DNA from: Nannocystis bainbridge
Lineage (GTDB): Bacteria; Myxococcota_A; Polyangia; Nannocystales; Nannocystaceae
Assembly (NCBI RefSeq): GCF_028368995.1
Contig: NZ_JAQNDL010000001.1
Span: 1,922,001-1,986,000, forward strand
Length of the DNA stretch: 64,000 bases
Direction of reading: 5' to 3'
Under the pieces are notes generated by a model. That model saw only the letters and a list, made by a program, of their open reading frames with translations, did no database searches and was not told the origin of the DNA. Below are positions 8,580 to 17,770 of this stretch, one piece after another. Numbering within the stretch: position 1 is the stretch's first letter; each line of letters starts with the position of its first letter. The position numbers and the translations under genes are program-made.

Positions 8580-11249
8580 TCAGTGCGCCTCGCCCCAGCT
8601 CTGGCCGACGCCGATGCCGACCTCGAGCGGGACGTCGAGCGGGTACGGCCGCTCCATCACTCGCCGCGCCAGGTCGGTGACGGCGTCGACCTCGGCCTCG
8701 GCCACCTCGAACACCAGCTCGTCGTGGACCTGCAGCAGCATGCGCGCGCTCGGGGCCACGGCCGGCAATTCGCGGTCGATCTGCAGCATCGCCAATTTGC
8801 AGAGATCGGCCGCCGAGCCCTGGATCGGCGTGTTGGCGGCGATGCGCTCGCCGGCGGCGCGGTCGGTGTCGCTGCGGCTGGCCAGCTCGGAGATGAAGCG
8901 GCGCCGGCCCAGCAGCGTGGTCACGTAGCCGCTGGCGTGGGCCTCGGCGATCGTGCGATCGAGCCAGGCGCGGACTCCGGCGTAGTACGTGAAATACTGC
9001 TCGATGTAGCTCTGGGCCTCCTTGCGGGCGATGCCGAGGATCTGCCCGAGCGCGGTGGCCCCCTGGCCGTAGATCGTGGCGAAGTTGACGGTCTTGCCGA
9101 CGTTGCGCTGCTCCTTGGTGACCGCCTCGGGAGCCACGTTGAAAAGCAGCGCGGCGGTGCGGCGGTGGAGGTCGAGCTTGTCGCGGAACGCCTCGACGAG
9201 CCGCGGGTCCTGGCTGAAGTGGGCCAGCACGCGCAGCTCGATCTGGCTCCAATCGGCGGAGATGATGCGCCGCCCCTCGGGCGCGACGAAGGCCCGACGA
9301 ATGCGCTGACCCTCGGGCGTGCGGATCGGCGTGCGCTGCAGGTCGGGGTCGGTGGAGATCAGGCGACCGGAGACACCGACGGTCTGCTGAAAGGTCGCGT
9401 GGATCCGCCCGGTCTCGGGGGCGATCGCGTCGCGCAGCACGTCGGTATAGGTGTTGATCAGCTTGGCGAGCTCGCGCTGGGCCAGGATCTCGCGCGCGAT
9501 CTCGTGTTTGGCCGCGAGCCGCTCGAGCACCTCGGCGTCGGTCGAATAGCCGGTCTTGTTCTTCTTGATGACCGGCAGCTTGAGCTCCTCGAACAGCACG
9601 TCGGCCAATTGCTTGGTCGAGCCGATGTTGAACTCGCGCCCGGCGAGCGCGTAGATCCGGGCCTCGATCTCCGCCTTACGCCGCTGGAACTCCTCGCCCA
9701 TGCGCGTGAGGTCGTCGCGGTCGACGCGGATGCCGGCCAGCTCCATGCGCGCGAGCACACCGACGAGCGGGCGCTCGACCGCCTCGTAGTGGGCCGTCTG
9801 CCCGGCCTCGCCCAGACGGCCCCGCAGCACCGGCGCCAGCGCGAGCACGACGTCGGCCAGCTGGGCGGCGTAGGTGGCCGCGGCGCCGACCTCGACGGCG
9901 CTCGGCAGGCGCGCCGACTTGCCGCTCTTGAGCAAGGTGGTGACGGCGGGGATCGATCGCTGCACGTACTCGCGGGCGACCTGGTCGAGGCCGTGCGGGA
10001 TGCACTTGACGGGGTCGACGAGGAACGACGCGAGCATGGTGTCGAGGAAATCGCCGCCGAGCGTGAGGCCGTGGCGCCCGGCGAGGATCCCCAGCTGCTT
10101 GAGGTCGTGCACGACCTTGGGCCGGCTCGTATCGCCGAGCAGCCCGCGCAGGAGCTCGATCGCGGGCTCGCCGAGGGCCGCCCCGACGCCGCGGAAGGCC
10201 AGGTAGAGCGGCTTGCGCCCGTCCGTGGCCAGAGCCACGCCGACCAATTGCGCGTGGTGGACCCGCGTCGGCGGCTCGAACAGCGGCACGATCGCTACCG
10301 CCTGGCCGGCCGGCAAGGCGCCGATCGCCGCGCGGGCCGCGTCGACGCTGGCCGGGACCTCGACCTCGATGTCGGGCGCGTCGCCGACCTTGGCGTCGCC
10401 GCCGCCGGTGAGCAGCGAGAAGAACTCGAGCTCGCGGTAGAGCGCGTCGAGCTCCTTCGGGTCGGGCGGCGTGAGCCGCAGCGCGTCGATCGTGACCCCG
10501 ATCGCGGCGTCGGCGTCGACGGTCGCTAGCTGGCGGTAGAGCTTGACCGCCTCGCGGTGCTCCTCGAGCGCGGCCTTCTGCTTGCCCTTGAGCTCCCCCA
10601 GGTGCTCGTACACGCCGTCGAGCGAGCCGTACTTCTCGAGCAGGCCGGCGGCGCCCTTCTGGCCGATGCCGGGCACGCCGGGGATGTTGTCGACGGTGTC
10701 GCCCATCAGCGCCAGGAGGTCGGGGATCTGCGCCGGCGGGACGCCCCATTTCTTGCGCACGAGCTCGGCGTCGTAGGTGACGTCGCGCATCGTGTCCTGC
10801 ATGCGCACGCCGTCGCCGACCATCTGCGCCAGGTCCTTGTCGCCGGCGACGATCACGACCTCGAGCCCGGCCGCCACGCCGCGCCGCGCCAGCGTGGCGA
10901 TGATGTCGTCGGCCTCGTAGCCGGGCTGACGCACCAGCGGGAACCGGTTGGCGGTGACGAGGCGATCGATGACCGGCAGCTGCTGCGCGAGCTCGCCCGG
11001 CATCGACGGCCGCTGGGCCTTGTACTGCGGGTACTTGAGCTCGCGGTGGGTCGGCGCCGGGGTGTCGAACACGACCGCGCCGCGCTCGGGCATGCGCCCG
11101 GAGAACAGCTTGCGGAACATGGTCGCAAAGCCGAAGATCGCGTTGGTCGGCAGCCCGGTCTTGGTCTGCAGGTTGGCCGGGATCGCAAAGAATGCCCGGT
11201 AGATGAGCCACGAGCCGTCGACCAATACGAGCCGCTCTGCCTTCGCCAT
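8580..11249 (-). CDS. polA: DNA polymerase I
   Basis: An 889-aa protein from ATG 11249 (MAKAERLVLVDGSWLIYRAFF); ATGs 9 and 12 bp upstream are alternatives. The 5' nuclease domain has EADDIIAT, GDKDLAQMV and GDTVDNIPGVPGIG. The polymerase domain has motif A (DWSQIELR), motif B (RNVGKTVNFATIYG) and motif C (LLQVHDELVFEV). In the middle 3'-5' exonuclease-like domain the first acidic pair (DxE) is replaced by a hydrophobic AIVPLF stretch, although VHDLKQLGI and FLDT remain, so proofreading is probably lost, as in several bacterial Pol I enzymes. It acts in Okazaki fragment processing and repair. Solitary gene. Confidence 0.95.
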   Translation of the reverse strand: MAKAERLVLVDGSWLIYRAFFAIPANLQTKTGLPTNAIFGFATMFRKLFSGRMPERGAVVFDTPAPTHRELKYPQYKAQRPSMPGELAQQLPVIDRLVTANRFPLVRQPGYEADDIIATLARRGVAAGLEVVIVAGDKDLAQMVGDGVRMQDTMRDVTYDAELVRKKWGVPPAQIPDLLALMGDTVDNIPGVPGIGQKGAAGLLEKYGSLDGVYEHLGELKGKQKAALEEHREAVKLYRQLATVDADAAIGVTIDALRLTPPDPKELDALYRELEFFSLLTGGGDAKVGDAPDIEVEVPASVDAARAAIGALPAGQAVAIVPLFEPPTRVHHAQLVGVALATDGRKPLYLAFRGVGAALGEPAIELLRGLLGDTSRPKVVHDLKQLGILAGRHGLTLGGDFLDTMLASFLVDPVKCIPHGLDQVAREYVQRSIPAVTTLLKSGKSARLPSAVEVGAAATYAAQLADVVLALAPVLRGRLGEAGQTAHYEAVERPLVGVLARMELAGIRVDRDDLTRMGEEFQRRKAEIEARIYALAGREFNIGSTKQLADVLFEELKLPVIKKNKTGYSTDAEVLERLAAKHEIAREILAQRELAKLINTYTDVLRDAIAPETGRIHATFQQTVGVSGRLISTDPDLQRTPIRTPEGQRIRRAFVAPEGRRIISADWSQIELRVLAHFSQDPRLVEAFRDKLDLHRRTAALLFNVAPEAVTKEQRNVGKTVNFATIYGQGATALGQILGIARKEAQSYIEQYFTYYAGVRAWLDRTIAEAHASGYVTTLLGRRRFISELASRSDTDRAAGERIAANTPIQGSAADLCKLAMLQIDRELPAVAPSARMLLQVHDELVFEVAEAEVDAVTDLARRVMERPYPLDVPLEVGIGVGQSWGEAH

Positions 11250-11514
11250 GCGCGGCATCATACGCCGGGGCGTGTTCGCGCGCGAGCCCCCGCCGGGCTC
11301 GACCTTGAAGCCGCGACGAGCCGCGCTGCCGCACCTTCGTGGCGGCACCGCGTGCGGACGGCGCCGCAGGCGAGGCAGCGGGCTCGAGCGTCGCTGCCGT
11401 CGAAGACAGCCTGTCCCGAGGGTCATGTCGGCAAGCGCCGCGCGGCGGTCTGCTGTGCTTCGCGTCGCATGAAATCTCGGGTCCGCCGGGCACATTCATC
11501 GCCACGGAGGAGCG

Positions 11515-13737
11515 ATGCGGCCGGGTCGGGGAGTGACGAGCGTCGCGGCGCTGGGCGTGGGCCTGCTGATCGGTGGTTCGGCCGGCGCGGCGCCGCTGCT
11601 GCGGGCCCAGATCGTCCAGCGCGGCGATTTCGTGCTGGTCGGCAACACGCTGGCCCACGACTGCTCGCCGGCGACCCCGGCCCCGCTGGTCGGCAAGGTG
11701 GGCAATTGCGGGGCGGAGCTCGGCGACGGGGCCGCGGACGTGCTGTGGCGCGCCGACTCGCCGGTGGCCGGGGCCGCGGCCGCGAGCGTGGCGATCGAGG
11801 CCGACGACGCGCGCAGCTCGGCGGTGCTGCTGCTGCCGCCCGGAGCCCGGCCGACGCACGCGTTCCTCTACTGGGCCGCGCAGCTGGCGATCGCCGGCGC
11901 CGACTCGACCGTGGTGCTCGAGCGGCCCGGCTTCCTCGACGTCGAGCTGTCGGCCGACGCCTGCTACGTCAGCGCCGACGGCAGCTACGTGTGCTCGGTC
12001 GACGTCGGCGAGCTGGTGATCGAGCACGGGCCGGGGCTGTTCCGCGTCGGCGGCGTCGAGGTGCGGCCCTTCCAGCACCTGCTCGACGAGGAGATCTTCG
12101 CGGCGTGGTGGCTGGTGGTCGTGTACGAGCGGCCGTTCGACCCACTGCGCAGCATCGGCGTCTACGAGGGCCTCGACGCGGTGCTGCCGCTGCAGCCGTG
12201 CGAGACCGCGTTCGCCGGCTTCGTCGTGCCCAAGGTCGGCGTCGGCGGCACGCTGGCGGTGGCCGGCCTCGCCGGCGATCACGGGGACGTCGGCGACCAG
12301 CTGCTGCTCGCCGACGTGCCGCTGGGCGACGCGCTCAACCCGATCGACGATTTCTTCAACGGCACGCGCGGGGCGTTCGGCTTCGCCCTGTCGGTCGTCG
12401 GCGACCTGCCGCGGCTGTCCGGGCTGCCCGCCAGCGGCTCGGGCCTCGACCTCGACATCGTCGACATCACCGCGCGCCTCGACCCGCTGCAGACTTCGCT
12501 GCCGATGACGGTGACGACCGCGGGCGACGCGATCCTGCTGGCGACCACCGTCGTCTCGATCACCACCGCCGCGCCCAACCTCGAGATCGTCGAGACGGTC
12601 GAGGACCTGAGCGGCGGCGCGTTCGTCCCCGGCGACGTCGCCCAGTACACGATCGAGGTGACCAATGTCGGCAACGACGACGCCGTCGAGGTCGTGCTCA
12701 CCGACACTCTGCCGGCCGCCGTCACCTTCGTGCCGGGCACGCTCGAGGTCGTCGGCGGCCCCGGGTTTCTGTCGGACGTCGCGCTCGACGACGAGGGCGA
12801 GGCGATCGAGGACGAGCTGGTGGTCCGCCTCGGCGTCGGCGCCGACGAGGAGGTCGGCGGCAGCCTGGCGATCGACGCTTCGACGCTGGTCCGGTTTCAG
12901 GTCGTGATCGACGACGAGGCCGAGGGCATCGTCAGCCACCAGGCGACGGTCACGGCGGCGGGCCTGCTGGGCGCGTCGGCCGACGAATTCCTGTCCGAGG
13001 CGCCGCTCGAGTTCCTGGTCGAGGAGTGCGACGAGGTCGCGCCCTGCCCGTTCGACACCCCGCTGTGCGACCTCGGGCCGGTGCCGAACGTGTGTGTCGA
13101 GTGCCTGGACGACCTCGACTGCGGCCCGCTCGAGGTGTGTGACCCGCTGACGAGCGCCTGCGCGTGCGAGGCCGCCGGCCCCGAGCTGTGCGACGGCCTC
13201 GACAACGACTGCAACGAGCTCGTCGACGACGGCTTCGACCTCGGCGCCTCGTGCTCCACCGGCCTCGGCGAGTGCCTCGTCGAGGGCGCGCTGGTGTGCG
13301 ACGGCCTCGGCGGGGTCGCCTGCGACGCGGTCGCCGGCCCGCCCGCCGACGAGCTGTGCGACGGCCTCGACAACGACTGCGACGGAGAGATCGACGGCGC
13401 TTGCACGAAGTGCCTGGCCGACGCCGAGTGCGGCGGGCTGCTGTCGGGCCGCGTGTGCTACCTCGGTGTGTGCGTCGACGGCTGCCGCGCGGTCGGCAAC
13501 TTCTGTCCGCTGGGCCTCGAGTGCTCGTCGGACGACGCCTCGCCCGGCGAGTGCCTGGACCCCGAGGCGGGCGAGGACGAGGCCCCTCCGGTCGACGAAC
13601 TCGAGGACCTCGCCGACGACGAGAAGGTCAGCGACCTGCTCGGCTGCGACTGCGACGGCCGCCCGGGCGACCGCGACGGCCCGCTGCTGCTGGCCCTGGC
13701 CGCGCTGGCCGGCTCGCGCCGCCGGCGCAGGCGGTGA
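11515..13737 (+). CDS. secreted adhesin-like protein with DUF11, MopE-type repeats and MYXO-CTERM-like tail
   Basis: A 740-aa protein. Signal peptide at 1-26; an N-terminal beta-rich region to about 350; a DUF11-type domain (about 355-500, with AQYTIEVTNVGNDDAVEVVLTDTLP); then Cys-rich modules with two LCDGLDNDC motifs (MopE/putative metal-binding repeats). The end has CDCDGRPGD, a hydrophobic LLLALAALAG and a run of Arg, the layout of MYXO-CTERM sorting signals. It is therefore probably exported and processed onto the cell surface. Convergent with the gene at 13832; two hairpins lie between. Confidence 0.85.
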   Translation: MRPGRGVTSVAALGVGLLIGGSAGAAPLLRAQIVQRGDFVLVGNTLAHDCSPATPAPLVGKVGNCGAELGDGAADVLWRADSPVAGAAAASVAIEADDARSSAVLLLPPGARPTHAFLYWAAQLAIAGADSTVVLERPGFLDVELSADACYVSADGSYVCSVDVGELVIEHGPGLFRVGGVEVRPFQHLLDEEIFAAWWLVVVYERPFDPLRSIGVYEGLDAVLPLQPCETAFAGFVVPKVGVGGTLAVAGLAGDHGDVGDQLLLADVPLGDALNPIDDFFNGTRGAFGFALSVVGDLPRLSGLPASGSGLDLDIVDITARLDPLQTSLPMTVTTAGDAILLATTVVSITTAAPNLEIVETVEDLSGGAFVPGDVAQYTIEVTNVGNDDAVEVVLTDTLPAAVTFVPGTLEVVGGPGFLSDVALDDEGEAIEDELVVRLGVGADEEVGGSLAIDASTLVRFQVVIDDEAEGIVSHQATVTAAGLLGASADEFLSEAPLEFLVEECDEVAPCPFDTPLCDLGPVPNVCVECLDDLDCGPLEVCDPLTSACACEAAGPELCDGLDNDCNELVDDGFDLGASCSTGLGECLVEGALVCDGLGGVACDAVAGPPADELCDGLDNDCDGEIDGACTKCLADAECGGLLSGRVCYLGVCVDGCRAVGNFCPLGLECSSDDASPGECLDPEAGEDEAPPVDELEDLADDEKVSDLLGCDCDGRPGDRDGPLLLALAALAGSRRRRRR

Positions 13738-13752
13738 AATTCACCTGGTCTT

Positions 13753-13821
13753 CGGGGCATGTTCGAAGCGACATGCCCCGCGGGACCCTGCCTGTGGGAC
13801 ATGCTCCTTCGAGCATGTCCC
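13753..13821. terminator. two CATGTCC-family hairpins between convergent genes
   Basis: Hairpin 1: CGGGGCATGT (13753-13762) pairs perfectly with ACATGCCCCG (13771-13780), 8-nt loop. Hairpin 2: GGGACATGCTC (13796-13806) pairs with GAGCATGTCCC (13811-13821), loop CTTC. No T-run. The position between convergent stops suggests bidirectional termination or mRNA 3'-end protection; the sequence belongs to a family repeated through the window. Confidence 0.65.
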
Positions 13822-13831
13822 GCCGGCCACC

Positions 13832-14950
13832 TCACATGCGGATGACCTCGCCGCGGTGGTAGCTGAGCTTGCGGCCGCTGGGGTCGAACACCATCACGCA
13901 GTCGTCGGCGCCGACGCTGGCGGCGCGGTGGGGCCCGAGCTCGAACAGCAGGAACGAGCGCTGGTTGAGGCCGACGCACGCGTGGTGGCGGAAGCGACGC
14001 GCGAGGTAGGCCAGGTTGTCCGGGTCGTCGGTCTGGATCCGCTCGGTGCAGTGGGGGAACAGCTGGATGTCGCGGACCAGCGCCAGGCCGCGGTCGTACA
14101 GCTGGAAATCGCGCCGCTTGGTCGCAAAGTCGTCGTAGATGATGACCCGCTCGCACAGCACCATCGCCCCGGCCGACATCGCCACCAGCTGGGTCCCGCG
14201 GCGCAGCGCCTCGGCCAGCACGTTGCGCAGGCGGAAGAACCGCAGCGCGTCGAGCAGCAGGTCGAGGTGGCCGCCGAACAGGATGATGCTGTTGGCCGAG
14301 AGGATCCGCCGCTCGAGCCGCTCCTGCGCGGCGCGCCAGGCCGGGTCGTACTGCAGGCCCACGGCGTCGAACGTGCGCTGCTCGATCTGGTCGAGCAGGT
14401 TCACCAGGTGGTCGTCGTTGGCCTCGAGCGTGTCGAGCGCGTGCCGCAGCTCGCGCGACAGGGTGTAGCGCAGCAGCCGGCCGCCGGTGCCGTAGTGGCC
14501 CTGGTCGCCGGCCAGGCGGGCGACGGTGATCGTCGGGTCCTCGCGCTTGGCGACCGCGAGGGTGCGGCGGAACAGCTGGATCAGGTGGGCGTTGTGCTCG
14601 AGGTAAAAGGCGCGGGCCATCTCGGCGATCCGGCGCTCCTCGTGCCACGCGGCCAGCAGCCGCGGGGACGTGCGCGCCAGGCCGCGGACCTCGTGCAGCA
14701 GCGACAGGTTGACCAGACTGGTGTCGTAGCCGTGCTCGAACCGCGACGGCAGGCCGATCGCGTTGAGCGACCGCTTGACGTGGCCCTCGTCGTGCTCGCC
14801 GTCGCCCCAGGCGGCCGTGACGAGCACGACCCGCCGCGAGCGGGCGACCTCCGGATCCTCGTGCCGCGACGACAGCAGCAGCGGCGCCGCCGTCTGCACC
14901 AGGGCGTCGACGGTCTCGGCGTTGCCGTTGAAAAGAACCGCACCTCGCAT
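13832..14950 (-). CDS. peptidase S51 / cyanophycinase-like protein
   Basis: A 372-aa protein from ATG 14950. Residues about 235-330 have SIILFGGHLDLLLDALRFF, then LVAMSAGAMVLCERVIIYDD (Ser nucleophile in the SAGA elbow) and a His in FPHCTER, the layout of the S51 (PF03575) fold shared by dipeptidase E and cyanophycinase. The 200 residues in front are helical and resemble a signature of a long S51-like branch starting with MRGAVLFNGNAE. Substrate unknown; no cyanophycin synthetase is nearby. Confidence 0.7.
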   Translation of the reverse strand: MRGAVLFNGNAETVDALVQTAAPLLLSSRHEDPEVARSRRVVLVTAAWGDGEHDEGHVKRSLNAIGLPSRFEHGYDTSLVNLSLLHEVRGLARTSPRLLAAWHEERRIAEMARAFYLEHNAHLIQLFRRTLAVAKREDPTITVARLAGDQGHYGTGGRLLRYTLSRELRHALDTLEANDDHLVNLLDQIEQRTFDAVGLQYDPAWRAAQERLERRILSANSIILFGGHLDLLLDALRFFRLRNVLAEALRRGTQLVAMSAGAMVLCERVIIYDDFATKRRDFQLYDRGLALVRDIQLFPHCTERIQTDDPDNLAYLARRFRHHACVGLNQRSFLLFELGPHRAASVGADDCVMVFDPSGRKLSYHRGEVIRM

Positions 14951-15039
14951 GGACCGCGATGGTAACGCAATCACGCCGCCCCGCGGGGCGGGTCCGCCCT
15001 GGGCGCCTCCCGGACCCGAGTTCGGGGACCGCGCCGCGC

Positions 15040-15642
15040 TCACGGCAGCGCGCCGTCGGCGATCCACTGCTGGATCGCCGCGACGTCGCCCGGCTGCAGC
15101 TCGTCGTTCGGCGGCATGCGCTTGCCCTCGCCGCCGACCTCGTCCTGGCTGCCGGCGATCTTGTGCCACAGGTAGCTGTCCGCGGTTGCGCCTGGCGCGA
15201 CCAGGTCCATCCCCTTCACGTCGTCCGACGGCCGGCCGACGATGCTGGCCCAGGCCCGCCCGATCCCCAGATCCGGGTCGGGCTTGCCGTCGCCGTGACA
15301 CGTGCAGTAGTCGGCGAAGATCGGCTGGATGTCGGCCTCGAAGCTCAGCGGCGCCGGCTCCTCCGGCTCGGTGGTCGCGCCGGTCGTCGTCGTCGTGCTG
15401 GCGTCGCTGGTGCCGGTGGTGGTCTCGGGCTCGGCGGGTCCGCTGGCGCTGCTCGTCGGCGGCTCCGCGGGCTCGCCGGTGGTCGTCGTCGAGCCGCCGC
15501 CCGTCGTCGGCTCGCCGGTGCTCGTGCTCGCCGGGCTCGTCGTCGTGCTCGTGGTGCCCGCACCCACGCCCACGCCCGCGCTGTCGAACACGCAGCCGCC
15601 GAGCAGCAGCGCCGCGGAGCAGGTGAAGCGCAGGCGAAGCAT
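15040..15642 (-). CDS. lipoprotein with planctomycete-type cytochrome C-like domain (CxCH variant)
   Basis: A 200-aa protein from ATG 15642 (MLRLRFTCSAALLLGGC, lipobox LGGC). A 75-residue Thr/Ser/Gly linker separates a C-terminal domain with ADIQPIFADYC, CHGDGKPDPDLG, KRMPPNDELQPGDVAAIQQWIADGA, which matches the cytochrome-like PSCyt/PF07635 pattern including the MPP and W-I-GA ends. The haem site reads C-T-C-H instead of C-x-x-C-H, so haem attachment is doubtful. Exported and lipid-anchored. Confidence 0.75.
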   Translation of the reverse strand: MLRLRFTCSAALLLGGCVFDSAGVGVGAGTTSTTTSPASTSTGEPTTGGGSTTTTGEPAEPPTSSASGPAEPETTTGTSDASTTTTTGATTEPEEPAPLSFEADIQPIFADYCTCHGDGKPDPDLGIGRAWASIVGRPSDDVKGMDLVAPGATADSYLWHKIAGSQDEVGGEGKRMPPNDELQPGDVAAIQQWIADGALP

Positions 15643-15787
15643 CACCGCCAACGTATCGCCGCTCGCCGCCCGCGCCAGCGCGCGCCTTCACGGGTGTGAT
15701 GGTTCGCCGTTCACCCGGGCGCGGCCGCGCCGACGGTCCCGCGCGCGCCGGGTCGCGTCACCGGACCGCGGGCCGCCCCGCGATTGC

Positions 15788-15860
15788 GAAGACATGTCCT
15801 TCGGGACATTTTATCCATTCACGGCGGTGATTCACGACATGCCCCGAAGGACATGTCTTC
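15788..15860. terminator. 18-bp CATGTCC-family inverted repeat downstream of the Sel1 lipoprotein gene
   Basis: GAAGACATGTCCTTCGGG (15788-15805) is exactly inverted at 15843-15860, with 37 nt between. It begins 8 bp beyond the stop of the minus-strand gene at 15868. Probable terminator or 3' hairpin, and the longest member of the dispersed family. Confidence 0.6.
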
Positions 15861-15867
15861 AGAGACA

Positions 15868-16650
15868 TCAGCGCAGCACGCCCGGCTCGAACTGCACCCG
15901 CCACGGCACCACGGCGATCTCGCCCGAGATGGTCGGCGGGTACAGGGTCGCCGCGGCGATGTCGGCCACGCAGGCGCCGACCTCGGGCGCCTCGCGGATG
16001 TTCTCGAGGATCGCCACCGCGCGGGCCCGGCCGTCGCCGGAGATCGCTATCTCGAGCGCCACGCGCCCTTGCAGCGTCAGCTGGCGGGCCAGCGCGCGGC
16101 GGTAGCAGTCGCCGAGCTCGAGGCGGCGCTCGGCCATCGTCAGGACCACGTTGGCCTGGTCGAGCGGGTCGACCCCGATGAACAGCGGCTCGCGCTTGGT
16201 CGGGCACAGCACCGGCTCGGCGCCGCAGCCCCGGCGCATGAATTCGCCGGCGTCCGGCTCGCCCAGGCCCGCCGCCGCCGAGATGCACGAAGGGGCATGT
16301 CCCCCGAGACAGGCCGAGACGTACAGCGAGGTCGCGGCCGTCGGGTCGCGCTGAAGCCCCTCGCCGCGCTCGAACGCCCGCGCCAGCGCGGCGCAGCCGA
16401 ACGGGTTGGCCAGGTCGCAGGCCCGGCGGGCGTAGGCGGCCGCCAGCGGCAGCTCGCCGAGCTCGCGGTACTGCACCGCCATCTCGACGCACGCCGGCCC
16501 GTCGCCGCGGTCGCAGCGGTCGGCCAGCACGTCGTAGGCGCTGGCGGGCAGCGGCGGCGGCGAAGTCTCGGGCTCCAGCGGCACGTGGCAGCCCGGCAGC
16601 GACAGGACCGTCGCCACCAGCGCCCCGAGCCGAAGGCACCGGCCCTTCAT
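15868..16650 (-). CDS. Sel1-repeat lipoprotein with TonB/AgmX-type C-terminal domain
   Basis: A 260-aa protein from ATG 16650 with lipobox (LSLPGC). Residues about 40-130 hold Cys-containing Sel1-like repeats (CDRGDGPACVEMAVQY, ACDLANPFGCAALARAFERGEG, ACLGGHAPSCISAAAGLG). The last 90 residues resemble the TonB_C/AgmX C-terminal module (LQGRVALEIAISGDGRARAVAILE... VGACVADIAAATLYPP) common in myxobacteria. It likely sits at the envelope as a protein-interaction lipoprotein. Confidence 0.7.
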   Translation of the reverse strand: MKGRCLRLGALVATVLSLPGCHVPLEPETSPPPLPASAYDVLADRCDRGDGPACVEMAVQYRELGELPLAAAYARRACDLANPFGCAALARAFERGEGLQRDPTAATSLYVSACLGGHAPSCISAAAGLGEPDAGEFMRRGCGAEPVLCPTKREPLFIGVDPLDQANVVLTMAERRLELGDCYRRALARQLTLQGRVALEIAISGDGRARAVAILENIREAPEVGACVADIAAATLYPPTISGEIAVVPWRVQFEPGVLR

Positions 16651-17147
16651 GCGCCCAGCATGCCACGCCTCGCGCGCCTCGGCGATGCCGGCCAGCGACA
16701 TCCCGCCCGCGCGACCCGCGGGGTTCGTCGCCGATGGCCGGCCCGCGCCCCGGCGGACGCGCAGACTCGCCCCCGACCCGGCGAACGGCGTCTCCGAGGC
16801 CCCTACGCCGGCCGGCCACGGCACGCCCCCGCCGCAGCTCGCGCGGTCCGTCGCCCCGGCCCACCCCGGCCCGCCCGCAGACTGCTGTCCGCAGCGCCGC
16901 CACGGCGCCAGATCTTGCTCGCCCCGGCTCTGCTCCCGGCGAGCCGCCGCCGCCCCGGGAGCGTGCTCGCCCCGGGCTCTGCCCCCCACAGTCGGCCACG
17001 AGCGCGCGCCCGTGAGACCCGGCCTCGCGCCAGCAGGCTCCGCTTCCTCTTTTGGAGCGACCCGCAATTTTTCCCCCCGCGGCGGCGACTCCGGGCATGC
17101 GCGGCCCGATCGAGCGGGCCGCGTATTCTCGCCCGGGAGGACTCCTC
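16651..17147. other. intergenic, nothing recognised
   Basis: About 500 bp of GC-rich DNA between divergent genes. Reading frames through it look like non-coding shadows. A GGGAGGA Shine-Dalgarno at 17135-17141 belongs to the next gene. Confidence 0.5.
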
Positions 17148-17444
17148 ATGAGACGTTGGTACGAGCGCAACAGCTGGATCGCCGCCGCACTCTGTGTCGC
17201 GGCGGGACTCTCGTTCGGAGCGGCCCTCCGCACCCGCGACGCGCGGGCCTACTCCCTCGATTGCGAAGACAACGAGTATGGCGAGTTGCACGAGGTCCGT
17301 CGCGTCGCCGGCGACGGCGATCCCTCGGCGCAGGTGTGGTCAGGCCACGCGGTCCTCCGGCTCGCGGAGCGCACGTTCACCACGGTCGACGACGCCGGCA
17401 ACGAGGTGCTCTTCCTCCATATCAGCCGGGACAGCGAACCATGA
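17148..17444 (+). CDS. small exported hypothetical protein
   Basis: A 98-aa protein. The ATG at 17148 has GGGAGGA 6 bp upstream. An N-terminal hydrophobic segment (SWIAAALCVAAGLSFGAAL) ends in an Ala-x-Ala-like region (DARAYS), so it is probably secreted or periplasmic. The mature part is about 65 residues with one Cys. Its stop overlaps the next start in an ATGA, so the pair is translationally coupled. No family recognised. Confidence 0.65.
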   Translation: MRRWYERNSWIAAALCVAAGLSFGAALRTRDARAYSLDCEDNEYGELHEVRRVAGDGDPSAQVWSGHAVLRLAERTFTTVDDAGNEVLFLHISRDSEP

Positions 17445-17701
17445 CGCTGCAACGATTTCGCAACACTGTGCTGTTCGTCGCCGCCACGGCCCTCGGCGCC
17501 GCCTCGCCCGGTCTCGGCTGCAACGAGCCCTGCCCCGAGGAGCTCCCCGAGGGCATGTATCGCGTCGAGGGCGACGTCGCCGGCTGGCGCGCGGGCAGCG
17601 GGCAGATCGAAGTGACCGAGACGCGAATGCACGTCGCCTATGTCACGACCGACGGCTCCGCGTGGGAGGTCGAGTACATCCGCGTCCCCGACCCTTACTG
17701 A
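17441..17701 (+). CDS. small lipoprotein, coupled to preceding gene
   Basis: An 86-aa protein starting inside the stop of the preceding gene. Hydrophobic stretch then GLGCNEPCPEELPEGMY: the Cys is a plausible lipidation site (lipobox LGC). The mature part is a short beta-rich domain (YRVEGDVAGWRAGSGQIEVTETRMHVAYVTTDG). Both small exported proteins probably act together; function unknown. Confidence 0.6.
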   Translation: MTLQRFRNTVLFVAATALGAASPGLGCNEPCPEELPEGMYRVEGDVAGWRAGSGQIEVTETRMHVAYVTTDGSAWEVEYIRVPDPY

Positions 17702-17770
17702 TCTCAGCCCCGCGGTCGCGCCCGCTGGCATCCTCGGTCCCTCGCGGGATGCCAGCCGGGCTCGTCCGTG

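Noticed and set aside
9676..12939. Very long open frames antisense to polA and other high-GC genes (also 27644-30952 minus and 29311-31974 plus)
   Set aside because: They have Arg/Ala/Gly/Val-rich composition, no domains, and lie opposite well-supported genes; they are GC-bias shadows.
16286..16303. CATGTCC copy inside the Sel1 lipoprotein gene as an inserted element
   Set aside because: The encoded ACLGGHAPSC fits the normal Sel1 repeat pattern, so it is probably chance. The copy at 46337 in another lipoprotein gene is similar.
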